From assembly GCA_963555705.1 (NCBI GenBank), contig OY743181.1:31500513-31564512 (forward strand): 64,000 nucleotides of DNA, read 5' to 3'. The position numbers and the translations under genes are program-made. The notes below the pieces were generated by a model that saw nothing but the letters and a program-made list of their open reading frames with translations, was not told where the DNA came from and made no database searches. Numbering within the stretch: the first letter of the stretch is position 1; every line of letters begins with the position of its first letter. The DNA is from Ligustrum vulgare. Lineage: Eukaryota; Streptophyta; Magnoliopsida; Lamiales; Oleaceae. This document shows positions 13,937 to 25,444 of the stretch, in pieces.

Positions 13937-13940
13937 TTTA
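13664..13940. repeat. Compound TA/CA microsatellite inside the CACTA element
   Basis: Long alternating (TA)n and (CA)n blocks, including about 20 CA units near 13729-13765. Apparent open frames on both strands here are microsatellite artefacts rich in Tyr/Ile/Val/Cys/His. Confidence 0.95.
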
Positions 13941-13974
13941 TACAAAAACTAAGTAGGAGTAGAGATTTAAGGTC

Positions 13975-14440
13975 ACCTTGCGGCGCGGTGACTGGGCGGG
14001 GCAGCGACGGGCGGGGCGGCGACGGGCGTTGGCAGCGAGGGCGTTGGCAGCGACTGGGCGGGGCGACGACGGCGGGACGGCGACGGGCGTTGGCAGCGAG
14101 GGCGTTGGCAGAGACGGGCGGTGGCAGCGACGGGCGTGGAGAGGGTGGAGAGAGTTTGGGCGTGGAGAGAGTTTCGAGTGTGAAGTGAGTTACGCGCGGG
14201 GATTATACAAATTAAAAGGCGGGGAACCGAAGCACTTTGGGCGTCGATTTCTGTTGAACCGACGCCCAAAATCCGGTTTTGGGCGTCGGTTCAACAGAAA
14301 CCGACGTCCAAAACCGGGTTTTGGGCGTCGGTTCCCCTTGAACCGACGCCTTTACTTAAAATTTATTTACAAAATTGCCACCGCGTTTTCAATTGGCGTC
14401 GGTTGTTACATAAAACGACGCGTAATCCCCATTTTTTATG
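13975..14440. repeat. CACTA right subterminal region, GC-rich plus GGCGTCGGTT repeats
   Basis: 13980-14160 is strongly GC-rich with repeated GGGCGTTGGCAGCGA-type units; 14230-14420 has inverted copies of GGCGTCGGTT. It mirrors the left cluster. Open frames through it have no recognisable protein signature. Confidence 0.75.
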
Positions 14441-14461
14441 CGCGATTTTGTACTAGTGGCA

Positions 14462-14940
14462 CGCACTTACTCGGACTGGAACGTCGGGTATGCAGGCATC
14501 GAAAAATGATAGCAATAGCTCTGGGCATGAAATGATGTAAACTTGGAGTTTTAGAAACCTTGGAAATCGTAGAATGGGATTGAAACTGAGAAAAATGTAT
14601 TGAGAACACTGAAGTGGAGCATTACCAGAGTGCGCGTCGTTAGAGGCGAGAGAGTGAACATGATGAAAATCTCCAATCGCCTACAACATAATTGGACGAT
14701 CTAGTATGGAGACAAGATTAGGGAAGAGATTGTGGAGACTTGGGCAAAAAATTTGGATAAATTTGGTGTATTTTGAAGAATTTGTGTTGGATTTTGAGAA
14801 AATTGTTGAGGATGTTTATTTCGTGAGAAAGACCAACGGTCGATGATAAATAGATTTGTTGAATAGTACACCCTTCGTCTAGGCTCATTTCTATTTTCGT
14901 ACAGATTAAGAAGGCATAATTAATATTTGTTGAACCCCGT
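14462..14940. other. Non-coding flank between the CACTA element and the LINE
   Basis: No gene recognised. The LINE 5' leader probably starts near 14940 (pyrimidine-rich text with CCTAGGGTTTCTCCTAGG), but no clear 5' boundary or target duplication was found. Confidence 0.4.
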
Positions 14941-15222
14941 GAACCCAAAAAGTCCTAATTTCTCTCTTCAAGTTAGGTTTTTCCTAGGGTTTCTCCTAGG
15001 TAGTTGTTGCTGCCTTCAACGGTAGCCTATTCACCGGAAGGTTTCTCTCTTTTCCCAGCAGGAGGCCTCCCGGCAGTTTTCTTCTCCTTTTCTCTTTCTT
15101 CGGCAACAATTTCTCTTCTCCTTAGTAGACTTTTTCTTGGATTTTCTGGTCAATATCTTGGCTTTCACTTCAACCTGCTTGGTTTCCTCTACAAGAAACA
15201 GATCTCTTGTTGGTTATTTCTG

Positions 15223-15975
15223 CATGGCTATTCTAGACTTACTGAAACTGTGTAAAGAATTGCAGCTATCAGATCAGAAGAGTCCGACTCAACTTATATC
15301 ACAGAATTCGTTGGATGAAGGGCTAGATGTATAGACCACTGTCTCTTGGAAAAATTCTAGGCAATCCTGCTATCAACCGCGAAGGTTTGGTGGGAGTCCT
15401 ACGTCTTATATGGCGCACAGAGCACCATTTCAAGGTCGAACAGAAAACATGTTTCAACGTGTTTCTTTTAACCTTTGGCTCCTCCAAGGACCGAGAGAGG
15501 GTGATTATGGGTGGCCCCTGGACTTTTAACAAAAAATTTAATAGTGTTCGAAAAACTTACAGGCCTGGGTGATTTGTCAGTGGCGTCCTTCAACCGGGCC
15601 TCGTTCTGGGTACAGATTCGTAACATCTCGATTACCTAGGAAATGGATTCATGTGTGCACCAATGGGGGAGCAAAATCGGGAAGGTGGATGCAGTTGAAA
15701 TTGTAGGCCCGTGTGTCCATTTGAAGCTAAGTATCGATATCTCTCAACCCTTACAATGGTTTGTTCGGTTAACAGTTGGTGATGTCCAGACTGAAATTAT
15801 CCTTTTGGTTCAATATGAGAGGTTGCCGCATTTTTTTATTTATGTGGTTTCCTAGGCCACAAGGAAGGGGAGTGTCCGAATAGAGATGGCAAGGTGAAAC
15901 AGGCAGAGGGTTGTAAACCGTATGGGGATTGGCTGTGTGCTCCTGTTTATTTGGGCAGAGATCGAAAATAGAATG
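15223..15975 (+). pseudogene. LINE ORF1, 5' half: DUF4283-like domain and CCHC knuckle, decayed
   Basis: Starts MAILDLLKLC at about 15223 and stops early at about 15336. The neighbouring frames continue with a DUF4283-type gag-like domain (REGLVGVLRLIWRT; NVFLLTFGSSKDRERV; GGPWTFNK) at about 15350-15540. Then comes the linker typical of plant LINE ORF1 (HLKLSIDISQPL; VQYERLPHF) and a CCHC-like knuckle, CGFLGHKEGEC, at about 15843-15876, reached only by a frameshift. The frame ends at the LTR insertion (15976-15980, GGAGG); the continuation is on the opposite strand at 3864. Multiple stops and shifts mean no product is expected. Confidence 0.88.
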
Positions 15976-15980
15976 GGAGG

Positions 15981-17143
15981 TGTAGCGTCCGAGAAATTTA
16001 AAATAATGTAAAAAATCATTTTTCTCGAAAAAAGTGTCGCTAAGATTTAACCCCGAATTTTTACTTTTAAATGTGAAGCGCGCTCGTCTAGCCATTTTTT
16101 TAAAAAAAAAAAAAAATTAAACCTATTCCAAGTCGAGCGCATTCTCAAATATTTTAAATTTCTGATTTTCCTTATTATTTTTAAAATCCAAATATGTAAT
16201 AATTTTGAGTCCAATTCATTAAGTCCAATATTTGGTTATTTTGGGTCAAAAATTATGATCCATTTTTTAATATTTTCAGTCCAATTATAAATTCTATAGC
16301 CCAAACTGGTTCACTTGCCAACCTAGAAAACTGTGCCCTAACCAAATTAATGTTCACAATTCTCAGCATCCCAATCCTCACGCAGCCAGGTAAACTTCTC
16401 TCCACCTCCCCTGTTGAGCTCCACCTTCACACAAACTGATTCACAATATTTCACACACACTTAACTTCAACCACACCACTCTACCTTCATCACCACCCAC
16501 CAAATGCAGCACTGCCACAAGCCAAACCATGCACATATGTCTGACTTCAACCAAAGCAGCCATCACCACTTTCACGTTCAAGCAGCACCACCGCAAACAT
16601 CACCACTGCCAATATTCGAAACCACCCCAACCGCCGTCTGCACCAACCAAGAACCACCACCCAACCACCGTCTGCACCAACACCAAACTCGCACACCACA
16701 GCCCCTTCACCGAACCACTACCCACCGCCACTGCCTTCCACCATAACCATCATCATCAATCCACCAAACCAGTAGTCAACGTCCACACAACAACTACCAC
16801 CGGCCGAACCAACCACCAAATCCAGCCACCACACGAACCGGCCTACTGCCTTCTCCAAAATCCCCATCAATCAGCCAAAATCAAACTCCAAACCAAGAAA
16901 TAGAAGAAGCCCAGAACCTTACCTCTACCGTCGACCCATTTCTGCCCAGATTTTCGCCGGGGAAACTCCAAAATCGTGATCTCACCGCCACCCAAAAATC
17001 GAGATTTCATAGCCCTAAAAATCTTCGATTTTCGCACACCTTCAACCACTCACCAGTGTCACCACTAGACGGTGGCTTGTCACTAGATTTTTGGCCGACG
17101 GTCGGGTTTGGGGAGAGGGGCCTCGTTGCCCCTTTCTTCTCTT

Positions 17144-17204
<61 letters not shown>

Positions 17205-18247
17205 CAAATCGGAGAGAGAGAGAGAGAAATGTGTATGTGTATATTTATTTTTTTATTTTTGAAAATTATATTTCTTAGTCCCAAGTTTTAAAAATCAACT
17301 ATTTCAGTCCCTCAAGTTTTAAAATAGTTTAAAACGGTCCCTTCAGTTTTAAAATTTCTTATTTCAACCCCGCAGATTTAAAATGTTTCTAATCAGCCCA
17401 TTATTTTCAAAAAAATGTATTTTAGTCCCTAAACTTTAAATTTCAGTTTTAATAAATTTTCAATTGAGTCCCTAAATTTTTTTCTTTATCATTTTAAAAA
17501 CCTTAAAATTAGAATTACTAATTCAAAGCTTTATTTCATATTTGGCTAGACAAAACGTGTGGACGATTGAGAAATTGAGGCTACTTCCCGCTCCACTTTT
17601 TTTTCGTGATTCGAGATAAATTAAGGTAGACTCACCCCCACTAATTTATTTATATTATAAGTGCACGTGTTATGTGAATTTATGTGATTTATATGCTTAA
17701 TTGCGTGAGACAAGAATAGAGAATCTCTTATGAGATAAGAAGAAAAATTCATGTTATGTATGTCATAACTTATATGCTTTATTTGCATAAGACAAGACAA
17801 GAGTATGTCATATTGCACTCATATCATGATGCTTATGACTATGAAGAGAATGTCACTATAATATTTGCATAATTACTTGTTCAATTATCTTGTAAATTAA
17901 TTATTGGCGATGAGTCTACTGAGTATTTCTTTTGAAATACTCACTCCGTTTTTAACAACATTTTCAAAGTTCGGGGGCGGAGACGAATGATGGGCAATTT
18001 GGCAACATTTATTTTTAGTTATTTTGAAAGTCTAGTTTATTGAACTTTGTTAAGTTAAATTGTTGAGATTTGGAATTTTATGGAATGTTTTCAAGTAGAT
18101 CTATTTAAATTTGAGCTATCATCGCAAATTTTCCAAATGAATGTGATGTTGAAAAATTTAGTTTATTTCCGCAATATTTTTCGTTAAAGGGTTAGTTTTA
18201 AAGAGATGAAGTGGCGACCCGGGTTTTACGGAACTCGGGGCGTCACA
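15981..18247 (+). mobile_element. 5' LTR of Tekay/Del-like chromovirus (2267 bp)
   Basis: Opens TGTAGCGTCC and closes GGGGCGTCACA. It is preceded by GGAGG (15976-15980) and followed, after GCT, by the primer-binding site at 18251. It contains a CT microsatellite (17151-17202) and His/Pro-rich frames that are not genes. It is homologous to the inverted tail at 3870-5845 and to the head fragment at 24766-24888. Confidence 0.95.
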
Positions 18248-18250
18248 GCT

Positions 18251-18262
18251 TGGTATCAGAGC
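18251..18262 (+). promoter_or_regulatory. Primer-binding site for initiator-Met tRNA
   Basis: TGGTATCAGAGC, complementary to the 3' end of plant initiator-Met tRNA, lies 3 nt after the LTR terminus CA. It primes minus-strand DNA synthesis in this family. Confidence 0.93.
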
Positions 18263-20669
18263 AAGGTCTACGTTTCTGTAGACTTGCAAAATTTTCTAAG
18301 AGATTTTTTTTAAATAATAAATAATATTTTGACGACTTTGTCCACTGCCATCATTCCTTCCCCAGACTCCGAAGGTAAAGAAGTTCAGCATATTTATCTT
18401 ATTTATTTCGAATACTTGAAAAATAAAATGTTTTGAGTTTTAGACGAGAAAGAATGAGAAGATGCGATAGAGTTAGAAAATTTGTATCCGAAATAATAAG
18501 AAAGAAATGAATTTTGGAGCATAACGAGAAATTGTATCTGAATTAGAAAGAAAAGAAAAGAGAAGAAGGAAAGGCAAGTTTTTGAAGCATAATGGGAAAT
18601 GATATAATTTAAAAGATGTTTCCATAAAATATTTCGTCCTCAAAATTTAAATATTAGAACCCTAACTGGACTTTGCAAAATTGAGTTTAGACATGGCACC
18701 ATTTACGAATAGTCAACAGATCGGATTAGACAATATTTCGAAATATATATCGTTTGGACCAACACCTCATGTTGGGATATATGACCACACTATTGACTAC
18801 TGTGCCGCACATTATGAGGCCATGGCTAGTGATTTTAGAGAAATTGTTGCTAAAGTTCATTAGTCACTTATTGTCAACATTTTCAGTAAATCAACGAGAA
18901 ATGGCAAACCAGTTTTATGAAGTTGTGATGAGATGTTGAGATTATGAGTGATATAATTTTATTGAGACTTTTATGAGAAGAATTATGAAATTTGAGATTT
19001 AAAGATTTGATTCTTAATTATTGGGAATTAAAGAATAGATATTGTGTTTGAGTAAGTGAATTATTCCTCTATTTTGAGAGAAATTTATAATGTTGTTTGG
19101 TCTTGTAACTAAGAAATTTTGGGATTATGATTTGTGTCATATATTTATAAGTATGACTAATGGGTGGTCATTTGAGCCAATTAATGTATTGAAGGAAGTG
19201 AGATATTAATATTGGAAACTATGATTTGAAATTGTTATGTTGAGGAATTATGAATTGATTTTCTGGGATATATTGGTGATATTGAAGTTTGTTGGAATTG
19301 TTGTCAATATTTAAATCGTTGTCGTCAAATGTGGAGTTATTTGTTATTGTTGGTTATGAAGTATACCTACGGGTTGGATAAGTCCAAATTACAAGGGAGA
19401 CTCTACTTAGAATTTTATCATTTTGAGTTAAAAGCATGGTATGGTAAGCAACCCACTAAGGGAATTGAGGTTAGACTTGCAAGTTCATTTACACCACAAG
19501 TGAGATTTAGTAAATGATAAAAAGGGATAATGACTCTTGAGACATTTTTGGCTTATTCGAAGTATAATTATTTTGTAATGGAGATAGTTATATTGAAATA
19601 CTCTCCTTGTTTCACAATTTCAAGAACAAGATGATGTATACAACTACTTGGATGTCAAGGTATACGTGAAGTTATGTGATGACTTGATGCATACATTGGG
19701 AAATGTCAAGTTATATTTTGAACGATGAGTGAAGATAAATATTATGACATTATTGGGAAGAATCTTAAGTATTCTTGGGAACAAATTGATCACTTGTATT
19801 GGAGAATATTATAAATTATGAGGATATGCGATAATACTGTTGATTTATTTTGGAAGTTGATCTGGTAGATGATGTGTTAAAGATTTGGTTATTTACAAGT
19901 AATATGATTATTTGGAAAAGTCAATTATCATGAATGAGAGATATTGGAAGTATTTTATAGTGAGATGCCCTTAAAGGAGTAGAGATTTATTATAGTGAGA
20001 AACTGAGGACATGTGATTGAATGTTTGGAATTATGTGAGATAATGATGATGGTCATAAGGTCGTTTGAATATAAAAGGTACAAGAGATAATTATAAGGAA
20101 TAATGCGATTGCTCTTATGGTGAGAATTGAAGGTGACGATGTATTGAGATTATGAAATAAGTTGACTTTTCATGAATAAGTTATGTTATATTTGGTTCTA
20201 AGTGGAATTCGAAGAAAGATGAGTCTTAGTCATGGAAATGAATCAGGGTTTCCTCATAATGTGAATGATTCACCGATGTACATTAAGTTTCCATTTATGA
20301 TATTAGAAGATCATGAGAGAAATTGTTGGATGAAATTGATGAAAGAAATTTTATCGGGTCCTAAATTTGTACAAGTATTAAGAAGTAATGCATTTGATCG
20401 GCGGAAAGTTTATGATGAGATCATATCTTAAAAATTTTGGAAATTGTTACTGATGGTATCTTGGTTCGAAAATAAGAAATGAAATTTTATGTATTTGTCC
20501 TTGTGGATAGAACTTGTGGAAAATGGGAATAAGACTTCACAGTGATGACTTATTACGGAGTAGTGTGCAGAAAGAGTGACAACGGTAGAATCCAAGGTTT
20601 ATTGAGTTTGAGAGATTGATATATAATCTTAGTGAGCATATTGACGTATAAGGTTCAAGTGATGGATAT

Positions 20670-22786
20670 TGATAAGTGTGTTTTTACACACTTATTTAGT
20701 TCCTAAATTAGCACTTTAATTGACAAATTGAGCAAATATCTACTTATAAATTGTGTTTATCTTGTACAATTAGGTACAAATTCAATTGGAAAGCAAATAG
20801 ACAAGATTGGAGAGAAATTGAGCTAAAAGAAGAGCAATTGAGCTTAAAGAGGACCAAATTGAAAGAAACCAAAAGTTTGAGGACTCAATTGCAACATCCC
20901 AAAAAGTTGAAGGACCAAAAGTGCAATTTTGGAAAGAAAAGGACAGGAGAGCATGGCTGGGAACGTGTTTTCTGCTGGAGAGTATGGGAAAAAGGCTGGA
21001 AGGCAGCTGGAAATGATGGAAAAGGTGATGCTGAGAGACAGAGAAGGATGGGCAGATGATGGAGAAGGAAGCTGTACTGCAAAACACACATATATACATA
21101 CAATCAGCTGGAAATGCAGAGGGAGGCAGAGGAGAAACCGGTGGATGTCTTACTGCTGGTGACAGCAGCAGTAAAGAACCGGAAGAAGAAAATTGTTTTG
21201 CTGATACATAAGAGGGAGACCAGAAGGAGAGGAAGAAGCAGGGTGACAGGCTGCTGATTTCTGGCCGGAGGGGAGCATATAGGAAAAGAAAAGAGGAAGA
21301 GGACTGCTGGTGACAGCAGCAGCGAGAACTGGAAAGAAATAAGCAAGGCTGGAAAGAAAGGAATAGCTGGAGAGACAGAGAGAAGCCGGGGGCAGCTGCT
21401 GAATAGACAGAGAGATACACAGCAGAGGCGGTTTGACGGTAAAAGGGGGGTGGAAGAAAGGATTGCAGCCTGCTGGTGCGAGAAGCAGGCTGCTGGTGTG
21501 AAGTTGGCTGCTGGTGCTGGAAGAAGCGCTGCTGCTGCTTCTACCTGAAAATAGGAGGGACTGCTGTTGCTGATTCTGGTTACTGCCGGCTGAGGAAGGA
21601 AGTACTGCTGTTGCTGATTCTGGTTACTGCCGGCTGAGGAAGGAAGTGCTGCTGCTGCTGCTGTTGAGGAAATTCTGCTGGTGATCAATACAGCTGCTGA
21701 TTCTGCCTAAAAACAGTGTGTGCTGGTGCTGGAAGCTGCTGTGCGAGACTGTGAGGGAGCTGCTGGTGACTGTGGCCGGAAACATTGCTGCTGGTGATCA
21801 ATACTGCTGATGCTTGCTGCTATAAGCAGCTGCTGGTTCTGGAAAGTAGATGATAATGCTGCTGGACAGAAAGTAAGCAGCTGCTGAGGAAGAAAACGCA
21901 GAAAGGCTGAAGGAGCTGAAAGGTAGATGCAAGGACTGAAATGCAAAGAATTGAAAGTTCAGGGACTGAAATTCAATTACTTGATAGTTGGAGGACCTTG
22001 ATGCAAATTCCACCATTTCCAATTTCCGGGTTTTTATTTTTAATGCTTCTTGTTATTTTTATTCTCAAACTCATGTTTAGCTAAATTTTGCACGTTGGGA
22101 TTTATGGAATGAATTTAACCTAGCTTGGATTAATTTTAATATTTGCTATTTGATTAAATGCTTATTTCATGTGTGTTTGTTATTGAGATTATTACATGTG
22201 TTTGCTTGATCACCAAATATGTGTTTTGTGAAGTGTATGATAATCGAGAGATATTATGCATTTTAGACCAAATAACTAATGCTCTAGGTTCTTGTTAAGG
22301 ATAGAGATATACCTTAAACCCTAGATGATCCATTGAGCTATTTTCACAAAGAGTTAATGCAATTGATTGGGCCTTAATCGACATAGAGATATAGTAGGTT
22401 AGACCAATTGATTAGGGTTGATTTCACTCGAGAGAGGTAATTGGCTAAGCTTGGAAAATCGGGTCTAACATTGTAAATGAGTAATTTGTTAATTTGCATG
22501 TTGAGAAATTAATTAGGCGACGGTTAAATGAAACCATGAATCCCAACCACGTTTTATCTTTCATTTTCCTTATTTTAATTCGGTTTAAAATTAGTTTAGT
22601 TAATTTAGAATTGTCAAAATCCATCTTATTAATTGTGTGTTTCTCTTTGTTGTTAAAATTAAATTAATTAAAGTTGTATAATCTAAAGTAAACATTCCTC
22701 GTGGGATCGACAACCCGGACTCAAAAAGTCCACTTTATTACTTGTACGCGACCCGTGCGCTTGCGGTACACTATTTTGAGCGAACA
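20670..22786. mobile_element. Ogre/Tat-like solo LTR, 2117 bp
   Basis: Begins TGATAAGTGTG and ends GAGCGAACA, with the 5-bp duplication GATAT on both sides (20665-20669 and 22787-22791). The 3' part has the text typical of Tat/Ogre LTR ends (GTGGGATCGACAACCCGG, then CTTGTACGCGACCCGTGCGC). No internal region is present, so it formed by LTR-LTR recombination after insertion into the Tekay-like element. The long Ser/Ala/Leu-rich frames on its minus strand (20782-22022) come from GCTGCTG-rich repeats and are not genes. Confidence 0.92.
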
Positions 22787-23849
22787 GATATGATGGTTAT
22801 TATATTGTAATCTTAGAGAGAGATTGATATGATTATTTGTGGTCATATGATATGATGATAAGTGACATGTTACATGATTACTACAAGATATGGTGACTAA
22901 ACGGTTAATGGATGTTATAGTTAACCCGTGAAAGAATCGTGTGAATATTGAGTTAATTGATCTTATCTTGATGGTTTATTGAATTATGGTGAAATATTAC
23001 CTACGATTGGGAATCTTCATTTTGAGTCATAATATATATGGATTTATTTAAGATTTTGGTGATGCAGTTTCGATTACTTATTACCGGTTGTACTTTAGGT
23101 GTGAGTAAATATTTTGGCTACAATAATGGAAAACCTGAGATGATCAGTTGTGTGACTTTTACTTATAATGGGATTGTATCTTTGGGTTAAGTAAACTTGA
23201 TGAGGAATCCTGTATGATTCACATAAGTCTTATTTATTGGGGATAGATTTAATCATAGTATTGTACAGAGCGTGACACAAATTGAAGTTGGAGAATAGAA
23301 GAGATTGTATCTTGAACTTCAGATTGGGAAGTTAGTGAAGTTTCTTAAGTTTGAGAATATCATATCTGATCCTTATGATGCTGCTTTAAGTTAGTACCTT
23401 AGTCCTCAGCTAGAATGAGTATATGATACCAAGTACTTGATGTAGGATTCAGAAGTATGGACTAAAGGATTTAAGTTTAAATTCTCCAATATTTAAAGGA
23501 AGTTTCAGTCGAGTTTAGAAATGATTGCGTTTGTAAATCTTTTCAGAAAGATTCTGCCAAGTTTGGGTTTTGTACTCAATGTTTTGGAATTGATACTGCG
23601 TTTCTATGTTTTTTATCATAAGGTTTTATTCTTGATCAATCTTCTTGATTTTTAGTTTAAGCGTTGGAAGAATTAATATTTATTTTTTGGTTTCGATATT
23701 AGTATAGATCCTATGAAATGTTGAAAATAGAAGGTCAGGGAATGAGTTAATAAGTTGGATAATGTCGGATGATTGGTTGAGTTCTACACAATAGCTATCA
23801 ACCGTCAATTCACATGGCTTCGTGTGAGGCACAGATTTATGTTAGAGAG

Positions 23850-24762
23850 TTTGTTTGACTTCATAGAGTGCCAGCGTCCATTGTTTAAGATAGAGATCCG
23901 AGATTCACCTCCAGATTTTGGAAGAGCTTACAGATGGCTATGGGTACTAAGTTAAATTTTAGTACCACATACCATCTCCAGATTCAGACATTTAGGGATA
24001 TGCTTAGGTCACTTGTTTTAGACCAAAATGGTAAGTGAGAGACACATCTTTCATTAGTGGAGTTTTCCTACAACCACAGTTTTCAAGCTACTATTGATAT
24101 TTCACCATACGAATCACTGTATAGGCGAAGATGTCGATCGCCAGTCTATTGTGATGAGGCTGGCAAGAGGAAGTTATTGGGTCCAGAATTGATTGAGACG
24201 ACAGTTGAGGCTATCGAGAAGATTAAATTTCGGATTAAAGCCGCTCAGGATAGACAGAAAAGTTATGCTGATCAGAGAAGGAAAGACTTGGAATTTCAGA
24301 TAGGAGAAATAATAATTTTGACAATAGCCCCGATGAAGGGTACTTCCCGTTTCGACAAGAGAGGGAGAAATTAAGACCTCGTTCTATCGGTCCATTCGAG
24401 ATATTAGAGAAAGTGGGTAACGCGGCTTATCGTTTGGCTTTGCCACCCGGACTCTCGACCGTACAAAATGTTTTCACGTTTCTTTATTGAGGAAATATAT
24501 CCACGGCTTGATTCATGTGGAAAGTTTTCAGACTAATTCGATTCAGAAGAATCTGTCTTATGAAGAGGCACCTATGTGCATCATTGATAGAAAAGTTCAT
24601 CGCTTGAGAAACAAAGAAATTTCACTAGTCAAAGTCCAGTGGGGTAGACATGGTAGCGACGAGGCTACATGGGAAAGAGAGAATGAGATTCTATCTAAGT
24701 ATCCAGATATTCTAGATCAAGTAAGTTTAAATTTCGAGGACGAAATTATTTTAAGGAGGTAA
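23850..24762 (+). pseudogene. Integrase core, C-terminal domain and chromodomain remnants of a chromovirus
   Basis: Frame-shifted pieces of the Ty3/gypsy integrase. [22 protein letters not shown] text lies near 23917. Then VEFSYNHSFQATIDISPYE, CRSPVYCDEAG, LIETTVEAIEKIKFRIKAAQ and DRQKSYADQRRKDLEF cover 24050-24300. A C-terminal chromodomain is readable at 24560-24720 (IIDRKVHRLRNKEISLVKVQW; EATWERENEI; YPDIL). The chromodomain and its position mark the chromovirus branch, closest in style to Tekay/Del. Stops within each piece rule out function. Confidence 0.88.
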
Positions 24763-24765
24763 AGT

Positions 24766-24888
24766 TGTAGCGACCGAGAAATTTTAAATAATGTAAAAAA
24801 TCATTTTTCTCGAAAAAAGTGTCACTAAGATTTAATCCCGAATTTTTACTTTTAAATGTGAAGCGCGCTCGTCTAGCCATTTTTTTTT
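24766..24888 (+). mobile_element. 3' LTR head fragment of the Tekay-like element
   Basis: TGTAGCGACCGAGAAATTTT onward matches 15981-16100 with few differences and stops in a T/A run at about 24888. The rest of this LTR is at 3870-5845 on the other strand. About 165 bp (equivalent to roughly 16101-16267) is found in neither piece and was probably lost at the break. Confidence 0.92.
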
Positions 24889-25170
24889 AAAATATAATTT
24901 TATTGATTAAATACAAATATTATTTAAATATATAAATTGTCTTTTATTATTCAAAGAAGCAAATGACAGTAATTTATTATTTAAATATATAAATTGTCTT
25001 TTATTATTCAAAGAAGCTATTATATTTTGAAATAATGAGACCCATTATTTCAAAAATACGTGTTTTGCATGTCAAAAAATGAACAAAATAATCGTTTTTG
25101 GGTTGCTTTGTCTTTCCTTCTTTTGAATTGTTGTATTTTTTTCCCCTTTCCCTCTACATTAAAAGAGTCT
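24889..25170. repeat. AT-rich dispersed repeat, right half
   Basis: Starts with AATATAATTTTATTGATTAAA, matching 30171-30190, where the same text follows the repeat half found at 5885-6020. The unit at 24925-25075 (AAATTGTCTTTTATTATTCAAA, TTTCAAAAATACGTG) recurs at 28905-29010 and 29345-29465. Confidence 0.7.
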
Positions 25171-25444
25171 ATAAATGTTACTATTCATTTGTGTAACCCT
25201 CATGTTCACATCTGACAAGCGAACTGGTTCCACAATAGTGTCCAAAAAAATATCTGTAAGCTACACCGACAATCCCCTCTATCTGGTATCTAGTTTGGGG
25301 ACACTCCATCATCTCTCTCTCTCTCTCTCTCTAGACGAAAACCCCCATATTCCCTCCTCCACGTCTCCCTCTCTTCACTAGAAGGAGAGGACTGAAAGAA
25401 GCTCACTGTTCTCAAAATCAAGGTAGAGAGGAAACGAGCAAGAA

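Larger units (their letters stand above)
9286..14458. mobile_element. CACTA (En/Spm) DNA transposon, 5.17 kb
   Basis: The element opens CACTAGTACA and closes TGTACTAGTG, a perfect 10-bp terminal inverted repeat with CACTA ends. It is flanked by the 3-bp duplication GCA (9283-9285 and 14459-14461), as expected for CACTA elements. Subterminal regions carry many direct and inverted copies of a GGCGTCGGTT-type motif. The only gene found is on the minus strand (9741-13042). It encodes a plant transposase-associated N-terminal region fused to a Ulp1-like protease; no TNPD-type DDE transposase is visible. The element is therefore probably non-autonomous now. Confidence 0.93.
18263..24765 (+). mobile_element. 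Internal region of the Tekay-like element, heavily decayed (interrupted by a solo LTR)
   Basis: Few coding traces remain. About 18690-18860 has a short frame beginning MAPFTNSQQIG at the gag position, without a recognisable domain. Sequence at 18660-19530 is shared with the second element (reverse complement of 49800-50350). Its 3' end carries the integrase and chromodomain remnants (23850-24762). A polypurine tract, TTAAGGAGGTAAAG, lies at 24751-24764 just before the 3' LTR. Removing the inserted solo LTR leaves about 4.4 kb, similar to the second element, so this group may long have been non-autonomous. Confidence 0.8.

Noticed and set aside
13610..13952. Overlapping Tyr/Val/Cys/Ile and His/Thr frames
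   Set aside because: TA and CA microsatellite translations.
13973..14535. 185-aa Arg/Gly-rich plus-strand frame
   Set aside because: Spans GC-rich CACTA subterminal repeats and crosses the transposon end; no protein signature.
20782..22022. Long Ser/Ala/Leu-rich minus-strand frames of 70-212 aa
   Set aside because: They read GCTGCTG-rich and GGA-rich repeats inside the Ogre-like solo LTR.
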